NCBI GenBank assembly: GCA_000149265.1
Contig: CH002660.1
Location: forward strand, 127,758 to 191,757
Reading direction: 5' to 3'
Source of the DNA: Ciona savignyi
Taxonomy: Eukaryota > Chordata > Ascidiacea > Phlebobranchia > Cionidae
Length of the DNA stretch: 64,000 nt
The position numbers and the translations under genes are program-made. This document shows, piece by piece, positions 22,901 to 34,144 of the stretch (position 1 is its first letter; the number at the start of each line of letters is the position of its first letter). The notes below the pieces were generated by a model. That model was not told the DNA's origin. It worked only from the letters and a program-made list of their open reading frames with translations, and searched no databases.

Positions 22901-25900
22901 GGTTTGGTTAGAGACCGTTCTTGTTGTACATCAAAATCAGGTGGATGTAATAATGTGGAATGCCGTCCAGTGCAGTTTGGCTTACTGGCATGGCTGTTGT
23001 CTAAAACAATTACGTACAATGTGACCAGCATTTAGACAAGAAAAACACAAATTTCTTTCAGTAACAAATCTCTTACGGACTTTCGAAGTCCCAACTTCGA
23101 AACTTTGCGCATTGATTGAGATAATGCATCCCGTCGCATAGTTTGCACCGTGGTACATTGTCCCATTCTGTTGTCATTCGAGTTGCAAAGCTCATTCCTC
23201 TTGGTTTCTGGTAGTTCATCCGTGGTGCAGAAAGAGCTCTCATTTGGCTAGGCGCTTCGTATATATAGCAAGTCGATTCACGGGTTTTCTTATGAACATA
23301 TTTGGATAAATCTTTGATGCTGATTTCGTTTTTCGTATTATGTAGGATTTCATCTGCTAGTTGCAACCAGCCTCCTTGCCATGTGGTTGGAAGTCTCTTC
23401 AGAATTTTTGTAATAGTTTCCATATTGTCTATATTGTATAGATAGTTTATGCTTTCTAAAGTGTTCATACACGCTTTCAGTTTTGCCGAAAATTGAAGTA
23501 ATGTTTGTTTGTCCGTCACATGTATTGCAGGCCCATTCACAATAGTATCTAGACAGGCACGTGCAATCTGATGTCTTTGACCGAAATACTCTTGAAGCAA
23601 TTGTCGTGCTGTTTCAAAACCTTCATTTGGTGGCATTAGGAAACATCCTTTAACCAGTTCTTGTGCAGATCCACCAGTATATTGTGACAGGTAAAACAGT
23701 TTGTCTCTTGGATCGAATCAACCATATTTTGAAACAATTGTGTCAAAGGCGATAATAAAGTTAGGATAAGAAGCAGGATTTCCATAAAAAATAGGAGACT
23801 CTCGTTTGGGAATACCAGGTGGTTTTTGGTAACCAGGAGGACAAATTGGGGTTATTGGTGGGGGTAAAACTTATGTCATTACTATGTGTTGTAGGAGTAC
23901 AAATTACATTGGGAATGCTTAGGTTTGTGTCACATTTGGGTGGAACATTTTTCTCACAAAATGATGGGAAAATTTTTGGTTTTTCATAATTTTCAGGAAT
24001 GGATTGGGAAATGTGAGATACATTAACAGGTACAATAGGACGAGAAATATTATTACAAACACAAGCAACATTTAAATAAGATTTGGTACCTGTAAGCAAG
24101 GGAACGTTACTTGTATTGGTTGTTGATACATGTGGATGATGTGGGGCATGGGAGTTTATCTCTGCACTGTCACAAATGACTTCTGTCGCCATATGGGTTT
24201 GGTTTGATACCGGTGTCCCAGTTAACTCTAGTTCAACTGATGCTTTATGTATTTCAGTTTGGAGCTCAATTTCCCTTCGTCGCTGTCGGTATTCAATCTC
24301 CTTCTCCTCTCTCGCTTGATGCTGCAGCAAGTCCTCGTGCTCCTTCTGTTTCACTCGCTGAATTTCAGCTTTCTCAAAGGTCATGCGTTCTTTAAATTGT
24401 TGAATTTCCAGCTCATTTAGCTGCCGTTGATTATTTAGTTCTATGAGCAAAGTTGCTTTCCTTGCCCTTGCACTACTCCTTGAACTTCTGCTTGACCCAG
24501 AGCGATGTGATTTGGTATTGCAGGAACTCTTCGTATTCCCACTATTGGATACACTATCCTCTGGTTCAACCACAGAGTTTGCTTGCATATGATAGGATTT
24601 GGATCTAGTTATCACTGGAGATCTACACATGTCAGATCTAACCTTGGTTGCAACTGTGGCTGTAGCACCTGCTTGGTTTTCTTCAGAATTGATTGGCACG
24701 ACTTGGGTTTCATCAGGATTGGGTTGTGACTGTCTGATCACTTGGTTTCCTTCAGAAATGGATGACGTACCTTGGACTTCTTTAGAACTTGGTTGCAGTG
24801 CTACATTTGGATCAGCTGTTGGTTGGTTAGCTAACTCCTCTTGGGTGGGCTCACTAGATGTGGTATCCATTGAAATGCAGGAATAGTTAAAAACCGATGT
24901 AACTGCCGAATTGCAAAAGCAGCTACAGTATATCTGTTGTGGGGGGTTTTTGGGCCGTATGAAATGTTAAAGACTCCAACTTCAATCAAACAAATCTTTA
25001 GGTATTGAATTTGTATTTGCGTTGTACGAAGTGAATTGAAGTGAGTTTTCTGCGAAAGGTTAAATACGCATTAGCATTGTACAGATATATAAGAAATGAC
25101 AATACAAATTAAAGAAGAACATAATCACTTACTAACTATTCGTGGCCTATTAAAGTTGCAATTCCTATAAGTTTCCGTTGATTCAATTTTAAGTTTAATT
25201 AACAAATATTCTGAAAATAACAATCAAAGGGTATTAATTAACACAAGATTACCAATTAAAAAGGATTAACTAACAGCTAAAATAGATTACTGCAAACCAA
25301 TATACTGCGAACACGTTTGGGCTATTCTCACATTTGGGCTTATATTCACACTTGAACATAGCATAGAAATCAAATAAAAAAAAAAAATAAACATTAAATT
25401 TTCGCAGTTACACTACCGACTAAATAGTTTTATGATTTCGTGCTTCGCCTTTCAGCTTTTTTAAGATTAAAATTTGGATCTTATGGGTCGGTTGTGACTT
25501 CGGACAAGGCACAACAGACATTGCCTGAACTCAGTGGATTAATCGGTATATAGGATATACATAAATCTCCTATTCAGACTACACATGCGAACAGGTCATC
25601 TCTACATACTAGCCAAATTAAAAACTTTAAAATTATTGCGGTCCCATGTTACACAGGTTGGGAATGGGACGTCATTCAATGGAGATGCGGGTATCCGGGG
25701 TTGCCCAGGATCTTGTGCAAAGATTAGAAGATTGTCGAGGACAACCAACAGATGTTAAGGTCACTCTTTCGTACATGCGTTTAAATATAACACGGTATCA
25801 GTGTGCATTTTCTATATTTTCATTTGTTATGTGTCCGACCGAATATCCAAACCCTTGGCAAAGCACTTAACGGATATCACACGGAGCCAGTAGATTAATT

Positions 25901-28900
25901 GGTATCACTAAAAATAAAATAACATAACCGTGATACACCACAACACACGAGTCGCGTGTTGTATTTTCGATTTGGCAAGTGTATTTTCTAGTCGCCAAAT
26001 GTATTTTCGAACAGGCTTAAGTATTTTAGGTTTAATCAGATAAAATTAAATCTTGCTCAAGGACACAACTGACTTGTTTGAATGCTTCTACCTGTCACCT
26101 TTTTTTTAAATGCCTACCGGTTAGTCTGGTCGATTAGTGCGACACCTTTCAACCGAAAGGTTGCAGATACGAAACTGGTCGCTAGCTAGTCATTTGTGTT
26201 CTTGGGCAAGGAACTTAACGGACATTGCCTGAACCAAGTGGATAAATGGGTTCTAACAAATTGAAGAAACGTGTATATCATACTCAACACACTACAGTAT
26301 CTCCGGTAACCCGACGATGGGCGCGAGGTAATCTGGTGATTGCCCGTGTGTTAACCCCCTTGGTTTTACATGAATATCCTACCCCCTATCATAAAGTATC
26401 GATAATCGCTGGTCAAGGTATTGGATGAATGAATAATCGCGATTATGGTTAGTAAACATGTGGAATTCGCAAAATCTAAACTAAACGTCTTTAACGGAGT
26501 AAAATGCGGTTCTTGACAATAAAACTATAGTGTGTCATTAAATTAGGATTGCTGGTAAAATCAACCTTTTTTTCAAATTATTGCAACAACCTCACACGCC
26601 GATGTGTAAAACCTAACCACGCTTATACCTACTTAAGGAATAGTCTATGTATTGCATCAGAAACGGACAGTTTTCCAACCGCCGAAGTGTGGTTCGTAAA
26701 TAGTGCATTCGTCAGGTTTTTCTTGTAACTTAATTTACACAAAACAGCTTTTACATGCTGATTGTTGAACTTTATGTTACGCAAAACAACTTAAGTTATT
26801 AGTTTTTAGTAAGAAAAGTTAGCTTGTTTAAATCCAAATGCATGGCACTTTAGCTGTAATAGAGTATGTATAATTGGATAGTATCATTATACCATAGAAT
26901 ACTATATGATTATACATTAGCACAATAATACACAATAATAGGCGTAAAACTACAGTTTATTGAGATGATTACCGGAGGTTAGACATAACAATGCGTGTGT
27001 GTGTTTAAACGCTATTTTTACAGATACCAATGCGTCCGTGGTAAGATAATCGCGACACGCATTTATTAGTATCGTCTCTAAGTAGTATCGATGTATTATC
27101 GAGATTAACAAAATCAAATCCATTCCATATACACAGATGCTTATTGGTAGCACAGTTTGCAATGTCATAAGTAGTGTGGTGTTCGGAAAATCGTATGACT
27201 ACGACGACAAAGCATTCCAGTACGCTGTACAGTGCAGTTTTGACTGGTAATTTTTGTTGTCACTTATTATTGTTTAATTTATAGCTTTATATCTTTAAAC
27301 ATATCGTGCCATTTCATGAAATGTATTATCCGTGTGTCGTTCACGTCATGCCGACATCATTCAGTTTGCAAATATTACACTTCCACCAATGTTTTCTAGT
27401 TTTGGAGATCCAGAAAACTCGGAATATTTAAATGTGCTGTTCTTCTACCCGAAGTTGCGGTTCTTCCCTCCATTCAAAAGGGCACTGGAGAAATTTATTA
27501 AAGTTCACCAAGGGCTAATAGGTTGGACAATTTTATGCTTGTACATAGGACTTACCGTTGACATGGTTTACATTTTTACAAGTTAGACAAAAAGTGGCGA
27601 ATCAAGAAAATCAAACTGTCCAATTCAAATAAATGGGAAAACGCTTTATCATACGTGCTATCGTCAGATTACCTCACACTCACCGTCGGGTTGCTGGGAG
27701 TTTTTGCAGTGTTCTGAGTATGATTGACGAGTCATTCCTTAAATTTTAGTGGAACCCATTCGTTGGCGATGTGCGCTCAGTGCCTTGCCCACCACACAAC
27801 CTATTAGCTAGCGATCAGTTCCCAATCTATAACATTGGGTGGATAAGCCGCTCAATAACTCATCAAGTTATACGGTCTGGGAATATACCGATTCCAAACA
27901 ATTGGCTCCATATTTTCTGCAAGTTATAGCCGTTAAACATATTTTAACGTTTTTCCAGATTTCAATCAAAAGGAGATCGAAGAGCACGAAAAGAATCTTG
28001 ACGAGAACGAACCAGCAGATTTCATCGATGCTTTTCTTATTGAGATGAAGAAACATTCGCCCGACACTACCTGGTTTCATGTAAGCGATTTTGCTAACAT
28101 AATACTTCAATATCTATACGAAATATGTATGGATTCCAAAAAAGCTGTACATTCTAAGAAATAGTAGATGCTTACCAGTTATACCACGGTAAATACCTTT
28201 TAATAACTCCGGTAACCTGACCCTGTCAAATTGTTATATATAACATCTATAGGTGAGGGATATTCTTAAACTGAGGGGGCGCTATTGTTCTAGTTTTCAA
28301 AAATTAAATTTTTGAGGCTGATGCATGAGCATAAATTAAAAAGGTCAAGAGAGCGGGACTGAAAAAGTTAAAGAATCACTGTTGAAGATTGGCGTCCTTC
28401 TCTTTTATTTCAGGACGAATAAATATCTTTATTTCTTACAGAAAACGCAGTTACTTCATTGCTTGTGCGATATGTTTGTTGCTGGTACTGAAACCAGCAC
28501 CAACACTATACTCTGGTCTATGTTAGCTTTAATACATTTTCCTGAAGTACAACAAAACATTTACAAAGAAATCCACAAAGTTTTAGGTGAGTAATTTTCA
28601 CATGTTTCATTGAATATAACTGAGGCTTTATAACATTTACACATAAATGCCAAAAAATACTTTTTTCTACAAAACTATGAATCCAATCTATTTTATCTAG
28701 CCTCAAACTTATTAACTTTCCTCCAGGGGAACATGTAATTCCAAGCGCAGACCACGGAGATAAACTTCCACTGCTGCGAGCTTTTATACAAGAATTGTAC
28801 AGATACAGAACAATTGTGCCGATGTCATTACAACACAGGGCCAGCGAAGACGTGGAAATTGGAGGATACCTTATAACTAAGGATACTACGGTGAATACGA

Positions 28901-29491
28901 TGATTTAATTACATTACCCCATGTTCATGACCGTTTAACATTGTCAAATTATTTGTCTTGTCTTAATTATGCATAGTTACAATTAAATAGCTTTATGCTT
29001 TACATGTTATTTGTATAGTATTCCGTGTCGTTTCAACAGAGCAAGGGCAAAATTCATATTGTTTTTTTTTTAGCATATAAACATGAATTTCTTTAGTTGA
29101 TATGGTAGGGTTTGTGATATAGCCGTTGCCATGTTTTGAGTTTGGTAACGAATCGCACTTTAATCAGGTTTCCACCAACATCGACGCGATTCATCAAGAT
29201 GAAAAGTTGTTCAAAAACCCGAAGGAATTCAACATTTATCGGCACATTGAAGGTGGAAAATTCGTTTTCAACAAGAAAATTATCCCGTTTGGTATCGGAG
29301 CTCGTTCGTGCCTTGGTGAAAAGTTGGCCAAGCTTGAAATCTTTATCTTTCTTGCCAACATAATTAGGAGATTCGAGATCCTCCCTGATCCTAAGAGCAA
29401 ATGTCTTCCCCCGTTTAAAGATGGAATCAGTGGCCTTCTATACGTTCCATTTCGCTTTAAAATGGTGGCCAAACCTAGGCTTGTAAATTAG
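16970..29491 (+). CDS. Cytochrome P450, CYP2-clan, copy B (9 exons, 508 aa)
   Basis: Tandem paralogue of copy A with the same predicted role. Exons: 16970-17260, 17901-18046, 25657-25759, 27137-27246, 27400-27521, 27959-28080, 28442-28586, 28727-28890, 29168-29491. All nine lengths equal those of copy A, and phases close to a 508-residue frame. Motifs are kept: hydrophobic N-terminal anchor, PHPRFPPG hinge, YLEVR in place of Wxxx[21 protein letters not shown]. Differences are scattered substitutions, for example LGD to LCD just before the I-helix motif and KFFF to KFVF before the haem loop. Intron 2 carries a 7.2-kb antisense BEL/Pao element, so the gene spans 12.5 kb. Nothing in the coding sequence suggests a pseudogene. 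Whether the two enzymes differ in substrate cannot be told. Confidence 0.9.
18219..18732 (-). repeat. 3' LTR of BEL/Pao element 2
   Basis: 514 bp from TGTAACTGCC to GGCAGTTACA-like GCAGTTACA, forming short inverted ends. Only a few indels or substitutions separate it from the partner at 24898-25412. Next to it on the minus strand lies the purine-rich AAAGGGGCCGGAA (18733-18745), a likely polypurine tract. Confidence 0.9.
18897..19889 (-). pseudogene. BEL/Pao element 2 integrase segment
   Basis: A 330-codon frame with the integrase core: VDYFGPF near residue 37, RSDNATNFVG near 98, and WERQIR near 147. A C-terminal BEL/Pao integrase domain follows (KWKINCRNFAV, WSLGRVIE). The zinc-binding part is at the end of the preceding frame (19739-21385), so a frame change separates the finger from the core. 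Confidence 0.85.
19739..21385 (-). pseudogene. BEL/Pao element 2 pol: RNase H and integrase zinc finger
   Basis: A 548-codon frame continuing the reverse transcriptase C-terminus. It shows the Pao-type RNase H region (FSDASEESYG near 145, WTDSTTVLRYL near 215), NPADDASRG near 265, and the integrase zinc-finger region near the end (HSNFGHMG). Its last part runs into the integrase region in the wrong frame, overlapping 18897-19889. Confidence 0.85.
21396..22259 (-). pseudogene. BEL/Pao element 2 reverse transcriptase N-part
   Basis: A 287-codon frame. Contains WYIPHHGVYHPEKPDKIRVV and the palm motif YVDD near residues 250-253. The fragment is joined upstream and downstream only by changing frame, so no continuous polyprotein can be read. 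Confidence 0.85.
22410..22814 (-). pseudogene. BEL/Pao element 2 aspartic protease segment
   Basis: A 134-codon frame with the retropepsin-like active-site motif FLDNGSTSSF near residue 30. The middle position of the D-x-G triplet is Asn, where element 1 has Ser. Related BEL/Pao families vary here, so this is not clear proof of inactivation. It lies between the gag and RT segments, as expected. Confidence 0.7.
23073..23636 (-). pseudogene. BEL/Pao element 2 gag C-part
   Basis: A 187-codon frame corresponding to the conserved gag region of BEL/Pao elements, ending in a cysteine-rich stretch (CKLCDGMHYLNQC). A cysteine/histidine-containing continuation lies in another frame at 22777-23031. Frames are broken on both sides. 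Confidence 0.75.
23761..24870 (-). pseudogene. BEL/Pao element 2 gag N-part
   Basis: A 369-codon frame starting 28 nt inside the 5' LTR, so this ATG is the natural gag start. The N-terminus is Gln/Ser/Pro-rich, followed by a Ser-rich stretch and a charged coiled coil (about residues 140-215). The frame is lost near 23761, before the conserved gag region. Confidence 0.75.
24898..25412 (-). repeat. 5' LTR of BEL/Pao element 2
   Basis: 515 bp, partner of 18219-18732, followed by CTACC at 25413-25417. Both LTRs share all landmark blocks and differ at a few places (for example TCTGTTTGGGG against TCTGTTGTGGGG). Confidence 0.9.
25418..25560 (+). repeat. SINE relic in P450 copy B intron 2
   Basis: Counterpart of the relic at 3716-3870 in copy A, now directly beside BEL/Pao element 2. 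Confidence 0.6.
26115..26385 (+). mobile_element. tRNA-derived SINE in P450 copy B intron 3
   Basis: Head (GGTTAGTCTGGTCGATTAG, CCGAAAGGTTGCAGATACGAAACTGG) and body are well preserved. Copy A has no SINE at the matching place near 11820, so insertion in copy B probably followed the duplication. Confidence 0.85.
27630..27880 (-). repeat. SINE relic in P450 copy B intron 5
   Basis: Counterpart of the copy A relic at 12846-13100, with the same degenerate 3' and 5' half matches. Confidence 0.6.
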
Positions 29492-30641
29492 ACTTTTGGA
29501 TACTGTGTACATAAGACATGTATATATTACTATGTATGTGTGTGCGTGTGGATGTGCTTATCCTAAGCACTGGGGTGCCTCTAATTAGTAAAGGATCGCC
29601 TGAAACCCTAACTTTAACTTCTAACCCTTACCCTCCAAGTTACCGCATGCCAATGTGGTAGTCAGGAGCGGGTTGGGTTATGCCATTCCAGTCTTTTTTT
29701 GTGTGCTAAATATGTTAGTTTTCTTTTGCGTTGATTTAACATTCCCCCAAATTTTAAGAGAACAGGGGTCGGCCCCTAGCACGCGTGTCACTTGCTGGAA
29801 CGCGAAGTTGCTTTTAATATGATTTTAATCGTTAACTGGCACATTGCAATCAATAGATTCTCGACCCCTGTTCAGTTTAAAACTAACAAAATGTTGTTAT
29901 ACAAAACGTTTTCAAACGTTCAGTAACAAGCAGCGTTTAACAAACCTACTCGACCATACTTAAATTCGTAGTTGTGGCAGATGTACTTTCTAGAAGCGCA
30001 TATGGCTTGGGAGTTTGTAGCAATGAATCGCATATGATCGTTTAAAACTATGTTAATTATAGCCTTTTGTAAAGCACCTGTTTAACCTTTAGAAACGACA
30101 GCGTCAGCAACTTCTTGTTTTATTTGTTTGCTGTCTGGTGTGTAATTAAACGGGTTAATCTCTCACAGAGAGTATTATTGGCTCCGAACTATTAAATCTT
30201 TGTCCCTTAGTTTTGTAATTGCCGCACAGAATATCATGTAATCATTTTCTGAATGCAATGACTTGTAGTGAATTAGCGGTTTGCGTAATATCTTTTTGCG
30301 CACTATATTAAGTTTTGTAAAATTGTTAAAATAAGCCCTAGTGAATGCACAGCTGTGCCTGTTCCTAAACCATTGCCCTGATTTCCTCTGTCCTGTCAAT
30401 CGGCTATAATTTCCATACATATACTTCGCATCTACTCCTTTTACCATATACCATAAGCTGCAACGCGGTCGACATATTTTATTTTTCAAACCAGTATCAA
30501 AAACGCGTTCTGGAATACTGACCTAAATAATCACCTGCTTGGAGCGCAGCTCCCAGCATGTATACCGAATCAGTTTAATCGTATGTATTTTACTATGTCA
30601 ACTAAGCTACAATAAAGGAACCTTCCGAGACGGAGTCTAGA
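29492..30641. other. 3' flank of P450 copy B
   Basis: Non-coding sequence homologous to 15019-15886, with extra sequence at about 29760-29990 and 30230-30480 that copy A lacks. No further exon is visible. The 104-residue minus frame at 30175-30489 has no family match that I recognise and looks fortuitous. Confidence 0.55.
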
Positions 30642-30930
30642 TTGTCGTAGGCGTTTCGGAGTTTTATTATAGCTGGGGATTTTCAGGTCAGACTTAGTGC
30701 GCAAGACATAGGAACCAATCAAGCACAAAAATCTCCTAAAACTTCACAGCCAAATTTTAATCAAAATTAAGGAACTAAATCCACAAGACGCTGATTTTGT
30801 GAATAAATAAAGTACTAATAAATTCTAAACTAGAAAGTGTCAACCACGTGTTAGCCACCAATATTTTTAGCTACCACCAAAAATGATTTTAAGTTTTTGC
30901 TATATGTTATTGCATACAGAACTTATTGTA

Positions 30931-31197
30931 GGGTAGGATATAGTTTACCCCTGTGAATGGGAAAACCAAGGCGGTTAACACACGGGAAATCGTTAGATTA
31001 CGGTGGGCGCGAGGTATTGTAGTGTGTTGTGTATGATTCACACGTTCCATCAATGTGGTAGAACCCATTAATCTGCTGGGTTCAGGCAATGTCCGTTAAG
31101 TTACTTGCCCGACAGGCTAGCTAGCGACAAGTTTCGTATCTAACACCTTCTGGCTGAAAGACGCCGCACCAAACAAGCAAACTAACCCATCGGACGA
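30931..31197 (-). mobile_element. tRNA-derived SINE (diverged)
   Basis: Minus-strand copy with GGGTAGGATA at the tail side, GTGAATGGGAAAACCAAGG, and the head-side GCGACAAGTTTCG. It lies just right of the duplication boundary, at 30641. Confidence 0.8.
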
Positions 31198-31702
31198 CCT
31201 TGTTACCTGAATCACTTTTTGTATATATGATAAAAAGTATATTTCCCTTTCAATACTGCATTAAAAGTAAAAATGACGAATTGCATGTATGATATAAAAT
31301 TGGAAAATTGCTTTCAAATTACGACTATATATATATACACACCGCTCCATACTCGATTGGAAATTTCATTCTTCACTGTTTGCGTGTGGTTAAGTTTAAG
31401 GGGTTTTTCGATTAAAGATATGTGTGGCAAAATCTCGAATTTCCAATTTTCACCGTGTGTAAACATTTTTCTGATTTCCGTGACCTGAGTGAATCGGCTT
31501 ATTTAATCTTAATCCGCGCCAGTTGTTTCCTTATTAACCCTCCTCCCACCATAACAAACGACGCCGTATTGGTTCGGTTGTTTTGGGCATATATAATATT
31601 TCATCAGTGTCAAAATTGTCGCCTAGAAGGAAGAGCTAAATATCTAAGGCGTTGCATTACGGCCGCAGCTTCAGGAGGCGTTCAACTAATCATTCTCCCT
31701 AT

Positions 31703-31995
31703 CTCTCCAATGCAAACTGACCTCACAAAAACGACTGTCACTCGAAATCCTGACATAGGAAGTCTTAGATTTTTTTACAATTTAAAATTAAAGCTTGGAT
31801 CTGCAACCGTATTAGCTCAAAACCCTACAAAATTGTGTTTAAAAATTTTGAGCCCATACCCCTTCGTACATCGGCAACTTTTTTCCAACAAAACAGCTAG
31901 CAGATGCACAATCAACACCTTTATTTTACAAAGCACTGCTCCACGATTACAAAACTTTACAGTTAAACGAGAACACCGGTGCGCAGCCTAGCACA
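31703..31995. repeat. Dispersed repeat, copy 1 of a direct pair
   Basis: Similar to 32634-32925 throughout: shared blocks include TCCAATGCAAACTGACCTCA, AAAGCTTGGATCT, CAACAAAACAGCT and CACATGCTGC. The 189-codon frame over it (31422-31991) has no recognisable domain. Confidence 0.7.
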
Positions 31996-32633
31996 TGCTG
32001 CTTTCAACCAAACAAACATTGGGGAATCACCACCATTGTTACTCAGCAAAACACTCGTTTAAAAACGATGACTCGTGGAGGGTACCACTCGTCACATCCT
32101 GACGTTCATAGAGGTCTTAATTGGTTATACGCTATCTTTACCTGGAGCCGCCGCTGCAAGCACACGAACGAATTAGTCGTATTTGTATGTTTTATACTGT
32201 GTTCGCAACTAAAGAAGAATAATGGAACCTTCCGTTGATGTTGGCGAATTGCGAGAGCCTATCTGAGAACTGTTAGCTATAGGGAAATGCAAGGACAGAT
32301 CAATTGCCAAACAATATGCGCAAATGCAACTAAAATTTACGAAAATCACATGTGTATTGGACGCCTGCATATTTGTTCAAATAGAAATTCTTTATCAATT
32401 TATAACGATTTTTAGGAACTATCTGTTTTATAATACACTTGACAATAATAGTGTATTGTAATGGATTATTTATTATAATTTTGTAGCTCTTTAGAGTAAA
32501 GTTATATATTTTAAATGATGTATTTTCAGGTTTATTTTATACTTTTTCCAATTCTTAAAAAGTAAAATAAATTATCGAAAATTAAGTTGTACGATAATCA
32601 AAAACAAAGAATCTAGGCCACTAAATGATCACT

Positions 32634-32925
32634 CCAATGCAAACTGACCTCATAAACACAGCTGACTCTCAAAATCCCACCAGAGAAAGCCTTACATTAG
32701 TTTTTCACAATTGAAAAGCAAAGCTTGGATCTTTATCCTAAACCTAAACACCTACAAATTTTACTTAACCACTCTATGCTGGTACTCCTCCGTACACGGG
32801 CAACTATTTCCCAACAAAACAGCTGGGAAAAGCACAATCAACATCTTTACTTTGCAAAACTCTAATCCACTATTACAAATTTTTACTGCTAAACAAATAT
32901 ACGTCGCATAGCCCAACACATGCTG
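32634..32925. repeat. Dispersed repeat, copy 2 of a direct pair
   Basis: Partner of 31703-31995, about 930 bp downstream in the same orientation. The two could be halves of one old element or two insertions of a family. No terminal structure is clear. Confidence 0.7.
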
Positions 32926-33109
32926 CGTCATAAGCAGGTTATACGCCATCTAAAATTCCCAAAATGCTGGAGAACTTCCACCGTTCGTATATGATGGTGC
33001 CGTGCGTGATTTATGTAAAATATGTGACTGCATATATAATACATATAAGCTTAACCTCTTTAATAGTTTAAATTATTAGTTTATTTTGTTCCTTATATTA
33101 TGGAGCGTT

Positions 33110-33200
33110 AAAGCTGATTAGTCACTGGTTTTGGTTCGATTGAGTGTTGGGGGTTTCCCGGAAAATGGTTTATAGTGGGTATTGGATTTCGGAAACTATT
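33110..33200 (-). repeat. Fragment of dispersed repeat
   Basis: In reverse complement this matches 59285-59385: ATACCCACTAT, ACCATTTTC and GGGAAACCCCC are shared in the same order. Confidence 0.6.
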
Positions 33201-34144
33201 TTGTTCACACTAAAATGCATGCTGGTTTATTTCTATAAATTGCTGGCAGTTACAGTTTAATGCATTCTGTTCTAGTTTTCTTGTTCTGTCTTCACTTTTA
33301 TGATTTATGATATAAATTGCTAAGACTTATTATTCCAAAGTCATTTAAATACGAGACCTGTATACCTCAGCATTCAGCTTAGGTCCAGGACCGTGCAGGC
33401 CTTAATGACCGCGCTTAAAGTAAGCTGTCACCATGTACATTGGTTCAGTAAGGCTATATGACAAGTGTTATGCTAAGTCTCCATAAAAAAATGAAAATAC
33501 AACGCTTCTGCAGGCGCTTCTGTTACTAATTCACCTCTAAACTGGCACATGATTGTATACAACGCATATAGGCACCAAATCTCAACAACGTCAATGACGT
33601 AAAACGGGAAATCCCCTCACATAAAATGAAATGCATATTTGCTCATAACTTTTTAACAAAAAAATATTGGAAGAAACTGATTTGATTTTTGAAATCAGCG
33701 TATTTTTTCCATTTATTAAGATATTCTTAAAATCGACTTCAGTTCCCCTTTAAGATCATAGCAGGGTGACAATGTCGAACTTTAACGAACGCATATTCTT
33801 TGTCGCGCTCAGTCATTGCGCTTGAATTATTCGCAGTGCAATTACACCGAAAACATTTTACTTTTACCCTCTGCCACCCCCTCCTCCGGCTCGACCCTAT
33901 TCCTGCTAGACCATTACACGTTACATAAATATACATTCATGTGTTTTTAATCGCTTTTATCTTTTAGGATCGGATTTTATGTGTGTTGTGTGGTTGAAGC
34001 AAACCTACATCAAGTTAGAATTGGTAAATCGAGAATCAATTAGTCTCTGCTTGCAGAAACAAGTGATATATAGGCTACTTTGTTTGTATAATAACAAGTG
34101 TGATTGTAGGTAGGTAATCGAAGAACCGCTGCCAGTTTGTGGTA

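Larger units (their letters stand above)
18219..25412 (-). mobile_element. BEL/Pao LTR retrotransposon 2, full length, frame-disrupted
   Basis: A 7194-bp element bounded by LTRs at 18219-18732 and 24898-25412, with target-site duplication CTACC (18214-18218 and 25413-25417). Copy A holds the single CTACC empty site at 3710-3714 within the same surrounding sequence (GGGCATACTACCGACTAAA). The coding strand is minus, opposite to the P450. Gag, protease, RT (YVDD), RNase H and integrase segments occur in the BEL/Pao order but in several frames. Its LTRs and proteins differ from element 1, so it is a separate family. Confidence 0.93.
15887..30641 (+). repeat. Tandem duplication unit 2 (P450 copy B)
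   Basis: Second copy of the unit at 1665-15886. After setting aside mobile elements present in only one copy, order and spacing of exons and intron blocks are the same. The right boundary is the loss of similarity after GAGTCTAGA at about 30641. Confidence 0.88.

Noticed and set aside
4258..25412. Loss of P450 function through the BEL/Pao insertions
   Set aside because: Both insertions are intronic. All nine exons of each gene keep open frames and splice sites, so calling either gene a pseudogene is not supported.
31422..31991. 189-codon ORF
   Set aside because: It has no recognisable domain and falls on a diverged dispersed repeat. No splice or promoter context supports it.
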